64,000 bases of DNA from Fibrobacter sp. UWR4 (GTDB lineage: Bacteria > Fibrobacterota > Fibrobacteria > Fibrobacterales > Fibrobacteraceae), in assembly GCF_003149045.1 (NCBI RefSeq), contig NZ_QGDU01000003.1, forward strand, positions 62,001 through 126,000. Reading direction: 5' to 3'. The notes below the pieces were generated by a model. The model worked only from the letters and a program-made list of their open reading frames with translations, made no database searches and was not told the origin of the DNA. The stretch's first letter is position 1. Every line of letters starts with the position of its first letter. Positions 35,223 to 42,849 of the stretch are shown one piece after another. A program made the position numbers and the translations under genes.

Positions 35223-35576
35223 TTATCTCCTGATATATTGCCAGGATTGAGGGGCCCTTTTTGCGTCAAAGTCTTTAAGGCGAAGGCTTTCGTCGAAGAT
35301 TTCCGCTTCTTCGATAAACCAGCCGTAAAGAGTTCCGTCGCCCTTGTATTCCTGGATTTTTTCAACGGAAAGGCAGGCGTATTCTGCCAGGTTGTCCGTA
35401 ATTTCGGTAAGTTCCCGAATGTCGCTTACGGTCATTTTGCCGGTAACGCTCTTTGTGTCGGTGTTGTACAGATAGACGGTTATTTCATCGTTCGTGGAGA
35501 CTGGAGCCGTCTTGCGAAGCTCGACGGTCTTTTCCCCGCTGAAGATCATGTCGGCATACTTGCCGTGAATGCTCAT
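35223..35576 (-). CDS. ASCH/PUA-like small protein
   Basis: The 117-residue protein starts MSIHGKYADMIFSGEKTVEL then RKTAP, the typical opening of ASCH domains (RNA-binding or modified-nucleoside binding). ITVYLYNTDTKSVTGKMTVSD matches the following strands. It lies five bases upstream of the DUF3850-like gene and after a terminator at 35615, so the two form a small separate unit or are read through. Confidence 0.75.
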   Translation of the reverse strand: MSIHGKYADMIFSGEKTVELRKTAPVSTNDEITVYLYNTDTKSVTGKMTVSDIRELTEITDNLAEYACLSVEKIQEYKGDGTLYGWFIEEAEIFDESLRLKDFDAKRAPQSWQYIRR

Positions 35577-35614
35577 GAGTATTTCTGCCGTAGTTTTTGC
35601 CTTTTCTTGTTAAA

Positions 35615-35636
35615 AAAGACCGCCTAAACGGTCTTT
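35615..35636 (-). terminator. Internal terminator of the early region
   Basis: AAAGACCG (35615-35622) pairs with CGGTCTTT (35629-35636); on the - strand it is followed by TTTAAC. It separates the ASCH genes from the upstream early operon. Confidence 0.75.
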
Positions 35637-35642
35637 GGATTG

Positions 35643-36095
35643 TCATAGTTTTTCGAGTAGAGATTTGACTATCTCGGTGAATATTTTATAGTAGTGGTGG
35701 TTATCTTGCTCCTTTGCACTCCGTTCTGCTCTTTCGAGGTGGATTGCAACAGACTTCGTGAAGTTTCTAAGAAGGTTGAGTTCCGTGTTGATCTCGGATA
35801 AACCTTTTTCTTTTTTCGGTAAAACAACATTGTACAGGTCAATGTACTTTTCGGCAAGGACTCTCTCCCAACGGGTCTTGTAAGCACCATCCTTGAGCAT
35901 TTGGGCCGCGTTCGATACCATTTGGCTGTGATCCTGCGCGAGTAGTCGTTTTTCCTTGTTGATGCGGTTGATTTGATCCTGCTCTGCCTGGGAAATTGCC
36001 GGGGTTATTGGGGTGGTGCCGTGAAGCTCCGCCTCAACCTCGGCAAAAATCTGATCCAAACGAGCTAATTCTTCATCAGATTTGATCTGTTTCAT
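35643..36095 (-). CDS. Hypothetical phage protein, 150 residues
   Basis: The protein is hydrophilic and mostly helical, with MKQIKSDEELARLDQIFAEV at the start and a long charged helix (NEL...HLERAERSAKEQ) at the end. No family recognised. It overlaps the preceding gene by 20 bases, so it belongs to the early operon. A terminator follows. Confidence 0.6.
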   Translation of the reverse strand: MKQIKSDEELARLDQIFAEVEAELHGTTPITPAISQAEQDQINRINKEKRLLAQDHSQMVSNAAQMLKDGAYKTRWERVLAEKYIDLYNVVLPKKEKGLSEINTELNLLRNFTKSVAIHLERAERSAKEQDNHHYYKIFTEIVKSLLEKL

Positions 36096-36501
36096 TTTCC
36101 CTGTTTTTCATTTCGTTGCAGTTGGCCTTGTAAAGCTCTGCGCCCAAGCGCTTGATTTCGTTTAGGTGATTGTCCTTTTCAATGAGGAGTCTGTTCACAT
36201 CGATAAGGTTCTTGTGGTTTTCCTCTTTCCATTGTTCGGCTTCCTGCTTGTAACGGATTGCGACTTCTTTCCAGTTTACACCGTCATCCTGGCACAAATC
36301 TTGCGGGGGGGGGGTAAAAATTTTCTGGAGTGTTTCAAAAGCGGATTTTGCCTTATGGAAAAGCTCGCTTTCATGGGCATTATTGAGCGCCATTCGTTCA
36401 TGCAGTTTCAGGGCGTAACGGATAAGAGTCTGTTCGAAGAGGGTGTGTCCTTCTTCCTTTGCCAGCTGCTTGAGCTTTTTTCTGTTGAGTTCAATATTCA
36501 T
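36076..36501 (-). CDS. Hypothetical phage protein, 141 residues
   Basis: The start MNIELNRKKLKQLAKEEGHT resembles the opening of the 95-residue gene at 43372-43659 (LKKLASEPGHT, both followed by FEQTLIRYALKLHERM or LEKQLIVYAQHLCQRI). The two share an N-terminal module. The rest is a coiled coil. Function unknown. Overlaps its neighbours on both sides. Confidence 0.65.
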   Translation of the reverse strand: MNIELNRKKLKQLAKEEGHTLFEQTLIRYALKLHERMALNNAHESELFHKAKSAFETLQKIFTPPPQDLCQDDGVNWKEVAIRYKQEAEQWKEENHKNLIDVNRLLIEKDNHLNEIKRLGAELYKANCNEMKNRENETDQI

Positions 36502-36698
36502 GGTTGTTTTCCTTTCCGTAGTTCACGGATCGTCTGTTTGAGTTGGAGTATGGTGTTGTGTTGCTGCTTACGGATGCTTTCGCTTTCGTTTAGCTTTCTC
36601 TGGAGGTTCCTAAACCCCGTTTTAAGGGTCTTGAAGCTTGCCGAAAGGTCTGTAAAAAGCCGCTTGTACTTCTGGATTTCTTCCTGGTAGTCGTTCAT
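36498..36698 (-). CDS. Small coiled-coil protein, 66 residues
   Basis: ATG 36698 starts MNDYQEEIQKYKRLFTDLSA. The frame is open upstream but would run into the amidase gene. It is almost entirely a basic coiled coil. Next to the endolysin and overlapping the next ORF; the role is unknown. Confidence 0.5.
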   Translation of the reverse strand: MNDYQEEIQKYKRLFTDLSASFKTLKTGFRNLQRKLNESESIRKQQHNTILQLKQTIRELRKGKQP

Positions 36699-36705
36699 GG
36701 AGAAC

Positions 36706-37242
36706 CTACAGAAGGGCGTTGACCTTGGCGGCGATGTCGAACATCCGTTCTTCAAGGTATTCGCCGGGGCATTCCTTGGCGGCGAACCACTTATGAAGCG
36801 TCATGTTCTGCTTGAGTTCACCGTCTTCGTCCACCTTGCCCATGAGTTTCTTGTCGTGGCTCCAGCGGAGTTTCTTGATGTAGTTCCTTTTGCAGATGTC
36901 GGCCACCAGGTAGATGAGGCTTGCGTAGGCTTCGTCGGTCACGGCGTAGGGTACCTTGGTGTCGCTTGCCACCTCGATGGTCACCGCCCTGTGATCATTG
37001 GCGGCGTTGGAGCTGCACCAGCTGCGGTCGGTTTCAGAGACATAGAGGCCGATGCGACCGTCGGGGCCGATACCGTAGTTGCTGGATGCCTTGCGACTCT
37101 TATCTGCAAAGAGCTTGCCCAGTGCTTCGACACTCGACTGACCCACCACGATGTGGATGGTGATCGTATCGATTTCGTGATTTCGCGGAGAGGTCCTGCT
37201 TGGGCTTATGTTGGTGTGTGATACCAGGGGACTGTTGGACAT
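36706..37242 (-). CDS. Phage N-acetylmuramoyl-L-alanine amidase (endolysin)
   Basis: ATG 37242 has GGAGG five bases before, so the long upstream extension is not real. In 178 residues the Amidase_2/PGRP fold is visible: ITIHIVVG (first zinc His), SSNYGIGPDGRIGLYVSETD, AVTIEVAS and LHKWFAAKECPGEYLEE (second His and Cys). It cuts the amide bond between muramic acid and peptide at lysis. Upstream lies a 39-residue membrane protein that could be the holin. Finding the endolysin within the early block is unlike phage Mu. Confidence 0.88.
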   Translation of the reverse strand: MSNSPLVSHTNISPSRTSPRNHEIDTITIHIVVGQSSVEALGKLFADKSRKASSNYGIGPDGRIGLYVSETDRSWCSSNAANDHRAVTIEVASDTKVPYAVTDEAYASLIYLVADICKRNYIKKLRWSHDKKLMGKVDEDGELKQNMTLHKWFAAKECPGEYLEERMFDIAAKVNALL

Positions 37243-37253
37243 TTGTTCCTCCA

Positions 37254-37373
37254 TTAGATTGTTAGCAGGAGATAGAGGGTCAGGACGATCATTCCAACAA
37301 AGGAAATGCAGTAAATGAACATCCAGGCCTTGATGAAAAAGTTCTGAATCTTTTGGCGCGTTTCCTTGGTCAT
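37254..37373 (-). CDS. 39-residue single-helix membrane protein (holin candidate)
   Basis: ATG 37373 overlaps the stop of the DUF1353 gene (ATGA). The protein has a charged start (MTKETRQKIQNFF) and one strong hydrophobic helix of about 23 residues ending LYLLLTI. It ends 11 bases before the endolysin start. Size and place fit a pinholin or holin, as inference. Confidence 0.6.
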   Translation of the reverse strand: MTKETRQKIQNFFIKAWMFIYCISFVGMIVLTLYLLLTI

Positions 37374-37879
37374 GCTGCGTATGCTGAAATGAGTCTTTTC
37401 CCGTTGAACCTCTTGATGGTTGCACCCTTGTTGTCAAGCCACTGCATCCTTACGAGGGTCTTGTTGTGGTTGTAAAGGTCGCCCTGATCGTCGTCGAGGT
37501 TGCTGTAGTGGGAGCCTGCAAAGAACTTGACGGAGTAGTAAACTGCGTTCCTCTTGACCTTGCCCATGCCTGCATTTTCAAGCATTTCAAGCAGGAGAAG
37601 GTCTGCGTATTTCTTGCTGAGGAATCCGTGGTAGTTTACATCGTGGATAAGCCAAGCCAGGGCGGTCTTCGTGTCGCCAATCTTCGGGATGAAGGGGTTC
37701 ACGATGGAGGGACCTGAACGGAAGTCAGTGAAGAATCCGGGCATGATGTCATAGACAAGAGTTCCGGGAATGTTCTTGGCCTGGATTTCGATGTGGAGCT
37801 TGTTCTTGATGCTGTAAAGCTCGGTGTTCTTGGTGTACTTTTCCCAGGTGGGGATGTCCGGGCGGTAATAAAGATTCAT
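37370..37879 (-). CDS. DUF1353 family phage protein
   Basis: ATG 37879 with AAAGGA in front. The 169-residue protein has GFFTDFRSGPSIVNPFIPK and ALAWLIHDVNYHG followed by KKYADLLLLEML, the DUF1353 pattern with its His-Asp. The family is common in phages near lysis genes; its role is unknown, and a peptidase-like activity has been guessed. Its leader carries the conserved hairpin at 37903-37964 that is also found before MuB. Confidence 0.75.
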   Translation of the reverse strand: MNLYYRPDIPTWEKYTKNTELYSIKNKLHIEIQAKNIPGTLVYDIMPGFFTDFRSGPSIVNPFIPKIGDTKTALAWLIHDVNYHGFLSKKYADLLLLEMLENAGMGKVKRNAVYYSVKFFAGSHYSNLDDDQGDLYNHNKTLVRMQWLDNKGATIKRFNGKRLISAYAA

Positions 37880-37902
37880 GGTTGTCCTTTGAAAAAGAAA
37901 TG

Positions 37903-37964
37903 GCCTCCGGCAGCGGTATATGTGTTGTGTGTTGTGTGGTGAAAGGAGAAATGCTGCCATCGGC
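37903..37964 (-). promoter_or_regulatory. Conserved leader hairpin, copy 1
   Basis: On the + strand GCC-TCC-GGCAGC (37903-37914) faces GCTGCC-ATC-GGC (37953-37964): 6-bp and 3-bp stems around a 3x3 internal loop, with GGTA and AAAT at the inner ends. The same element at 40425-40481 has GGAAGC/GCTTCC, a compensated change. Confidence 0.75.
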
Positions 37965-37980
37965 CCAGGGAGATTAGTTG

Positions 37981-38046
37981 AGGTGCAGGGGCTCGAACCC
38001 TGCCGTGCGCGTCCACTCTACCGCGCCGTGTCCACTGCAACCCCGA
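37981..38046 (-). other. tRNA-like D-arm plus T-arm element without anticodon arm
   Basis: On the - strand, GCGCG and CGCGC close a loop GTAGAGTGGA (D-arm-like). A perfect T-arm-like hairpin GCAGGG-TTCGAG-CCCCTGC follows. No acceptor stem and no anticodon arm exist. It lies between a small membrane gene and the conserved leader hairpin. Confidence 0.5.
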
Positions 38047-38051
38047 AAGAC

Positions 38052-38195
38052 CTAAAAGGTCACTGTTATAGAAAGGATTGCCGCCGCCACCCAGTAGATG
38101 ACCTTGCGGGCATCGTGGTCCACGATTCCATAGACCAGGGCCGCCAAAAGGTCAAGGATGATCAGCAGCAGGGGGAAAAGCTGGGATTTAGTCAC
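38052..38195 (-). CDS. 47-residue membrane protein
   Basis: GTG 38195 to TAG 38052 encodes two close hydrophobic helices (FPLLLIILDLLAALVYGIV and VIYWVAAAILSITVTF) joined by DHDAR. It is typical of small phage membrane proteins found between early genes. It is too short to assign; a holin or superinfection factor is possible. Confidence 0.6.
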   Translation of the reverse strand: MTKSQLFPLLLIILDLLAALVYGIVDHDARKVIYWVAAAILSITVTF

Positions 38196-38206
38196 TAGCC
38201 CTTCTC

Positions 38207-38380
38207 TCACTGGTTCGCAAGATCCTCGACGGCCTTCTGAGGGGTACTTCCTACTCCGCGAACAAGGGGCTTTCCCTGGTTCTGCTTGAGTACAACGGCA
38301 TAGCCAAAGCGAAAATCGGCTTCAAGAACAAGCTGGTCGCGAAAGAGGTCAAGGGTGCGGTAAGTTTCTGGATTAGGCAT
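38207..38380 (-). CDS. 57-residue hypothetical phage protein
   Basis: ATG 38380 overlaps the DUF3164 stop by eight bases. It reads MPNPETYRTLDLFRDQLVLE and ends GVGSTPQKAVEDLANQ, a compact alpha/beta pattern. Overlap and codon use support it as real. Function unknown. Confidence 0.6.
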   Translation of the reverse strand: MPNPETYRTLDLFRDQLVLEADFRFGYAVVLKQNQGKPLVRGVGSTPQKAVEDLANQ

Positions 38381-39023
38381 TCTTGTCCTCCTTTTCGATG
38401 TTCAGGGAAATGTCGTTGAAGTTGAGGACGATGTTTTCCCAGGCTTCGCCGGAGTCCTTTACTACCTTGCGCTTGAAGTTTATGGACTGCTTGGTGGACT
38501 TGACGATGATGGATTCCTTCAAGAGCTTCATTGCCTTCTTCCATTCGTTGTCGTCAATTTCGAGGTGCAGGAGCTTCAGGAGCATGGCGGTGTTGACGCG
38601 ACCCTGCTTATCCACGTTGAAGGCGTGAGTGATCACCTTGGAGAGGTTCTCGTCGATGCCGTTCAGACGGCCTGCGACCCACTTGTCCACGATGGTCTTG
38701 ACCATCTGCAGGCGTTCATCGAAGCCGATGTTGTCGTCAATGCGGCGCTCTACGCAGAGGCTCTTGTCGAAGTTCTGGAGAAGGATATTGCCCTTCCACT
38801 TTTCCTTGACCTTGTTTTCCTTTGCGAGTTCGTCAAGGTACTTGTCAATGGAGGCGACGATCTTCACCTTTTCGGTCGCCATCTTTTCGGAGAGCTTGAC
38901 AACGCTCTTGATGATGCTTTCTACAAGTGCGTCGCGCTTCTTGTCGATAGCGGGGATGTACTTATCGGGAACAGCCTGGCCGCGATCGTCGAGCCAATTT
39001 CCCTGGGAGTCTTTCTTTGCCAT
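38373..39023 (-). CDS. DUF3164 family phage protein
   Basis: The 216-residue protein begins KDSQGNWLDDRGQAVPDKYI and has FDKSLCVERRIDDNIGFDER and the late LLHLEIDDNEWKKAMKLLKES that mark DUF3164. The family is regularly found in the early operon of Mu-like phages beside GemA. Function unknown, probably DNA-related. Four bases downstream of gemA. Confidence 0.85.
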   Translation of the reverse strand: MAKKDSQGNWLDDRGQAVPDKYIPAIDKKRDALVESIIKSVVKLSEKMATEKVKIVASIDKYLDELAKENKVKEKWKGNILLQNFDKSLCVERRIDDNIGFDERLQMVKTIVDKWVAGRLNGIDENLSKVITHAFNVDKQGRVNTAMLLKLLHLEIDDNEWKKAMKLLKESIIVKSTKQSINFKRKVVKDSGEAWENIVLNFNDISLNIEKEDKNA

Positions 39024-39027
39024 AGTA

Positions 39028-39495
39028 TTACCTATCGGTTTGGGGTTTGTTCTTGTTGAATTGTTCTGGAGGGGTCGCCCCCATGGCCACCAGGGCCTTG
39101 ATTAGAGTCTTTGCGTCGGCCTTTCCTATCCACTGGATGCAGGACACTCCAGTGAGCCTTTCACAGAAGGCGTTCAGGGCCTTCTTGCGGGCCTCCGATG
39201 TTTCCGCCCTGGAGACTTTGGCCCACATGGCTTCTATTGCCCTGAGCTGCGCCGGTGTGGCCTTGTGCTTTGCCCGGTCGCTTAAGTCTGCAAAGCCTCG
39301 CGCCTTGCCTGCAACCTGCGAACGGAGAAGCCTTATGAGTGCTGCCCTGGTCTGTGGCGAAAGGTCCTTGGAACTCTTGACACCGTACCGGTCCATAAGC
39401 ATTGTCCTGTAGGCATCGTCATCCATACCGAGGAGCCTTGCGAGGCCGTGGATCTTCTTGAAGTCCTCGGCCCTCTTGTCTGCCGGGGTAGTCAT
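39028..39495 (-). CDS. gemA: GemA/gp16-like regulator (DUF1018)
   Basis: The 155-residue protein has KKIHGLARLLGMDDDAYRTM, SKDLSPQTRAALIRLL, ATPAQLRAIEAMWAKVS and a C-terminal CIQWIGKADAKTLIKAL. This is the order seen in Mu gp16/GemA, which affects host DNA topology genes. Its ATG overlaps the MuB stop. Family call firm; function by analogy. Confidence 0.85.
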   Translation of the reverse strand: MTTPADKRAEDFKKIHGLARLLGMDDDAYRTMLMDRYGVKSSKDLSPQTRAALIRLLRSQVAGKARGFADLSDRAKHKATPAQLRAIEAMWAKVSRAETSEARKKALNAFCERLTGVSCIQWIGKADAKTLIKALVAMGATPPEQFNKNKPQTDR

Positions 39496-40391
39496 TACTG
39501 GGCCACCACAAGCATCTGGGATGCTGCATCAAGGATTTCTGTATCGAGGGTGTCGCGGGCGTTGTTGCGCATTACCTCGGTACTCCAGAGCACAAGGTGG
39601 GAAAGCAGACGGAAGTTGCGACGGCAGAGCTTGGCGGCGTGTTCCACCACGTTGTCCTCGTACAGGCCGAAACGGCTTTCGATGTAGGCCTTGATATCGG
39701 CGTTATCCAGGAGCTTTGCACGGCAAGGGGCGGAAATGCGGGAGTTGAGCTGTGCGAAGTGCTGACGGTCGCCCTGCACGTTCTTTTCGAGGCGGGGCAT
39801 ACCACAGAGGGCAATGCCCACGCCCGCCTTGTCATGCACACGGCGGATAAGTTCCAGGGCACGGTAAGGCAGGTGTTCTGCTTCGTCAATGATGATCAGA
39901 CGACCGGAGTCCTTCAGCTTCTGGTTTACGCGGTTCAGCTTGTCGTGAAGGCTTCCGCGACCTTCAAGGGTAAGGATGTCGCAGAGTTCGTCAAAGAGCG
40001 CCTTGGCGGTATAGCCGTGATCCGCTTCCACCATGATGACGGAGGGATGGGCCTTAGCAAATGCCTTGAGGGCCGTGGTCTTGCCGCAACCCGCGTCACC
40101 GGTGAGCATTCCGCATACCTGGTGTGTCAGCACAAGGGAACAGAACTTGTGGATGGTCTTGTAGGTCTTGGTGGGGATGATGCCGTCCTTTTGGCGGCTG
40201 CGTTCGCGTTCCGCTTCCGTTGCCAGGAAGTCCTTGACCTTTGCGACGATTGCGTCCACGTCACCCGTGTAGGTGCCCTTCAGGAAGTAGCTGAGGGTCG
40301 CTGCGGAAATGCCAAGAGCCTTGGCCACCTTCGTCTGGCTTGCGCCGGTCTTTGCGATATATTCGTTGAGATTTTCAATAGTAGCTTCCAT
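39495..40391 (-). CDS. MuB-like AAA ATPase (transposition target selection)
   Basis: In 298 residues an N-terminal HTH (TKVAKALGISAATLSYFLKG) precedes an AAA core with Walker A GDAGCGKTT (98-106) and Walker B LIIIDEAEHL (164-173). The C-terminal helical part (ESRFGLYEDNVVEHAAKLCR) is typical. MuB forms filaments on target DNA and activates MuA. Its leader, about 95 bases from the preceding gene, carries the second conserved hairpin. Confidence 0.9.
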   Translation of the reverse strand: MEATIENLNEYIAKTGASQTKVAKALGISAATLSYFLKGTYTGDVDAIVAKVKDFLATEAERERSRQKDGIIPTKTYKTIHKFCSLVLTHQVCGMLTGDAGCGKTTALKAFAKAHPSVIMVEADHGYTAKALFDELCDILTLEGRGSLHDKLNRVNQKLKDSGRLIIIDEAEHLPYRALELIRRVHDKAGVGIALCGMPRLEKNVQGDRQHFAQLNSRISAPCRAKLLDNADIKAYIESRFGLYEDNVVEHAAKLCRRNFRLLSHLVLWSTEVMRNNARDTLDTEILDAASQMLVVAQ

Positions 40392-40424
40392 TCTATCCTC
40401 GATGGTTTCTGGTGTAAATGGTAA

Positions 40425-40481
40425 GCCTCCGGAAGCGGTAATGACAATGGCTACAAAGAAGGTTTAAATGCTTCCATCGGC
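40425..40481 (-). promoter_or_regulatory. Conserved leader hairpin, copy 2
   Basis: On the + strand GCC-TCC-GGAAGC (40425-40436) faces GCTTCC-ATC-GGC (40470-40481). The layout and internal loop are the same as at 37903-37964, with one compensated base pair. GCGGTA and AAATGC are conserved inside; the loop sequence is not. Confidence 0.75.
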
Positions 40482-40489
40482 TTGAAATT

Positions 40490-40684
40490 CTAAAGGTCTT
40501 TCAGGAGTTCCTTGATATCGTTCTTGACCCGATACCAGGTCCTTACTTCCGGGTTGTTCGGCCCTACAGGTACGACACCCTTGTTTTTGATAAGCATGAG
40601 CGCCATTTCGACGTGCCTCTTTTGCGTAGGTCCGGCTACAGCCCTGTAGATTCTCAGAAGTGTCGTACTATCAAACTGCTGCAT
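40490..40684 (-). CDS. 64-residue hypothetical protein between MuA and MuB genes
   Basis: The protein reads MQQFDSTTLLRIYRAVAGPT and ends RVKNDIKELLKDL. It is small and basic, and starts eight bases after the transposase stop. No family recognised. Position suggests a transposition accessory, as inference. Confidence 0.55.
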   Translation of the reverse strand: MQQFDSTTLLRIYRAVAGPTQKRHVEMALMLIKNKGVVPVGPNNPEVRTWYRVKNDIKELLKDL

Positions 40685-40692
40685 AAAGTAAC

Positions 40693-42642
40693 CTAACCGT
40701 TTGCAAGTTCATCCCAGAGATCGCTAGGTGCTTCTTCCTCGAAATCTTCACCCAGCATATTGATAAAGTCCGCATTGCCAACCAACTTGTCTGCCTTGAG
40801 AACAGATGAATCCTTGTCGTGGCGAGTAAGGTGTGTAGGCCCCTGCGGGATGAAGATGTCCTGCGGTCCAACGGCGGTGCGCATTGCCCCGATGTATTCC
40901 TCTGCCTGTTCCTTCGTCATTTCCGGGACAATCTCCTTGAGAAGATTTTCTTCGTGACGCTTGCGGGCGACACCTTCCGCGATCTGTGCCTTGCCGATGG
41001 CATCGTCATCCTTGACCATGGCACCCACGGCCTGCTGCAGCGTGCATTCGCCAATGAGCTTTCTCTGGCTATCGTATGCCCAGGCAACACGCATATCGTC
41101 AGGATCGTAGCGAAGCATGACTTCGCGGCCCTTCCACACCGGCATCCATTCGGCCCAGTACCAGGCATCCAAAGCGGCAATGTGGAAACCCATGTGGACA
41201 ATCTTCCCGGAAACAGTCCTGCTCGTGAGCAAAGACAAGGTCTCGCGGCTTACACGGCGCATAGGCTCGCGCTTTACAATGAGCTCGTTCCAGAGTTCGG
41301 AGCGGGTCTTACCCTCGTGAACCTTGCCCTGGCACGGAAGCCCGGGGAAAACCTCGCGGAGGTATCTGTCGGCAAGCTTTGCGAACTCGTCCCAGGTAAG
41401 GAAGTCGCCACTCTTGAGAACACCCTTCAAAGGCTCAGGCTTTTCGACTACGGTACCGCCCTTGAAGCTGTTGAACAGCCTATCAAAACCGTTTTTAATG
41501 ACCAAAAACTGGCGTTCAATGATCTTTGCACGGGCGTTCTTTACGATGGCGAAGTGCATCTTGATATCGAGACGGCTTGCCAGGGATTCCGTGTACTGTT
41601 CGTCTTCGACGATCTTGTGACCACGGCTCTGGCCGGAGAAATCCTTGTTTCGGTATTCGCGACCGTTATCCACGTAGATTTCTTCGGGCAGGCCATAGCG
41701 TTCAATGCCGTTGCGGATAGCGCGTAAGGTATTCTCGGTGCCCGGGCTTGTATGGTGCAGGCACCAGCCCATAGGCATATAGGTACGAAAATCCATGAAA
41801 AGGGTGATGTAGCAAGTGGCGGGCTTTTCCTGGCCGGGGACCTTCACGAAAACGTCCCATGTACGGGTATCGCCCACCCACACCTGGCCCGCGTTCATGT
41901 CTGAATAGTCGCGGTCAAGGTGGTAGCCCTTGTTGTCGTAGAACTTCTTTTTACCCTCGCGGGCAAAGTAAATCACATCCGGGGAAACTTCACGCTGGAG
42001 CCTGCGGGTAAAGGCGGACTTGCTCGGGAAATCCTTGTCTCCCTTCACTTCGCCGCGGTCAATAGCCATGCCAAGCGCAATCATGCGGGCGGAAAATACC
42101 GAGAGCTTGTTTGCAGTAAGGTATGCCTGTTTGAAGTCGTCGAACCAGCGGTCCTTCACGGTGCTGCCCATGATCTCGCGGTGGTTGATAAGGGCGATCT
42201 TGCCGAAGTCTGCTACGACGGAACGCTGGCGGTAGATACTCTGCACCGAAGTCTTCATGTCGGTGTGGCTCTGGTTCCAGCTCTCCACGAACCTTTCGAG
42301 CTCGCGCGTGCCCTGGATGCCCTCGCACTTTGACAAGATGACAGACCACTTGTCGAAATTCTTCTTGCTTCGACTTGTGGCGCGTTCATAGGCGCGGTTG
42401 GTGGACTCGATATCCTCCTGGGTAGGGGCCACTGCCTGCACCTCTTCCACCTCGGGAAGCGTCTCCAGGATATAGCGGTCGCAAGCCTCCTTCGGAAGGC
42501 TCCTGGCATTGATCTTGATCACCTTGCGGCCATTCTCCTCTTCCCACTTGTATTCCCAGAGAGAAAGCCTGTTGCGTACATGCCTCTCGGAAATCTTAAG
42601 GAGTTCGGAAACCTTAGACGTACTGATCCAAATCGGCTTCAT
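40693..42642 (-). CDS. Mu-type transposase (MuA)
   Basis: ATG 42642 (MKPIWISTSKVSELL) is taken; the frame extends 28 codons more but overlaps the previous gene. In 649 residues: an N-terminal HTH (residues 8-25), the DDE catalytic core with D258 (VWVGDTRTWD), D325 (YVDNGREYRN) and E376 (KIIERQF), and the C-terminal Mu beta-barrel (GRTVSGKI-like TSRTVSGKIVHMGFH). Spacings match Mu A. It cuts both phage ends and joins them to target DNA. Residues 620-649 end in an acidic tail that would contact MuB. Confidence 0.95.
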   Translation of the reverse strand: MKPIWISTSKVSELLKISERHVRNRLSLWEYKWEEENGRKVIKINARSLPKEACDRYILETLPEVEEVQAVAPTQEDIESTNRAYERATSRSKKNFDKWSVILSKCEGIQGTRELERFVESWNQSHTDMKTSVQSIYRQRSVVADFGKIALINHREIMGSTVKDRWFDDFKQAYLTANKLSVFSARMIALGMAIDRGEVKGDKDFPSKSAFTRRLQREVSPDVIYFAREGKKKFYDNKGYHLDRDYSDMNAGQVWVGDTRTWDVFVKVPGQEKPATCYITLFMDFRTYMPMGWCLHHTSPGTENTLRAIRNGIERYGLPEEIYVDNGREYRNKDFSGQSRGHKIVEDEQYTESLASRLDIKMHFAIVKNARAKIIERQFLVIKNGFDRLFNSFKGGTVVEKPEPLKGVLKSGDFLTWDEFAKLADRYLREVFPGLPCQGKVHEGKTRSELWNELIVKREPMRRVSRETLSLLTSRTVSGKIVHMGFHIAALDAWYWAEWMPVWKGREVMLRYDPDDMRVAWAYDSQRKLIGECTLQQAVGAMVKDDDAIGKAQIAEGVARKRHEENLLKEIVPEMTKEQAEEYIGAMRTAVGPQDIFIPQGPTHLTRHDKDSSVLKADKLVGNADFINMLGEDFEEEAPSDLWDELANG

Positions 42643-42646
42643 AAGA

Positions 42647-42844
42647 CTACCCGCGGACTGCACCGGTCTTGATAAGATGATTGAGCAGCGCACCGCTATG
42701 GATGCACTTTCCGCAGGTACGCACACCGTTCACGGTGACATGGGAGACACCGTCGCAGATGACGCAGCGGTAAACCTTGTCGCGGACAATCTTGTATGGA
42801 ATCACTTGTTCAGATTTGAGAAGAGTGGAATCAATCATGTTCAA
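42647..42844 (-). CDS. Small zinc-ribbon-like protein
   Basis: In 65 residues YRCVICDGVSHVTVNGVRTC and GKC place two CxxC pairs as in zinc ribbons. It stops five bases before the transposase start. Such proteins are frequent in phage early operons; partner unknown. Confidence 0.6.
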   Translation of the reverse strand: MNMIDSTLLKSEQVIPYKIVRDKVYRCVICDGVSHVTVNGVRTCGKCIHSGALLNHLIKTGAVRG

Positions 42845-42849
42845 GTTCC

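Noticed and set aside
36300-36312. G-run as a functional element
   Set aside because: It encodes a proline stretch on the - strand and is more likely a sequencing-sensitive homopolymer.
37975-38050. Complete tRNA gene on the - strand
   Set aside because: A T-arm and a D-arm-like hairpin exist, but there is no acceptor stem and no anticodon arm; kept only as a tRNA-like element.
42643-42726. 28-codon N-terminal extension of the transposase
   Set aside because: It would overlap the zinc-ribbon gene, lacks a ribosome-binding site and precedes a normal HTH start.
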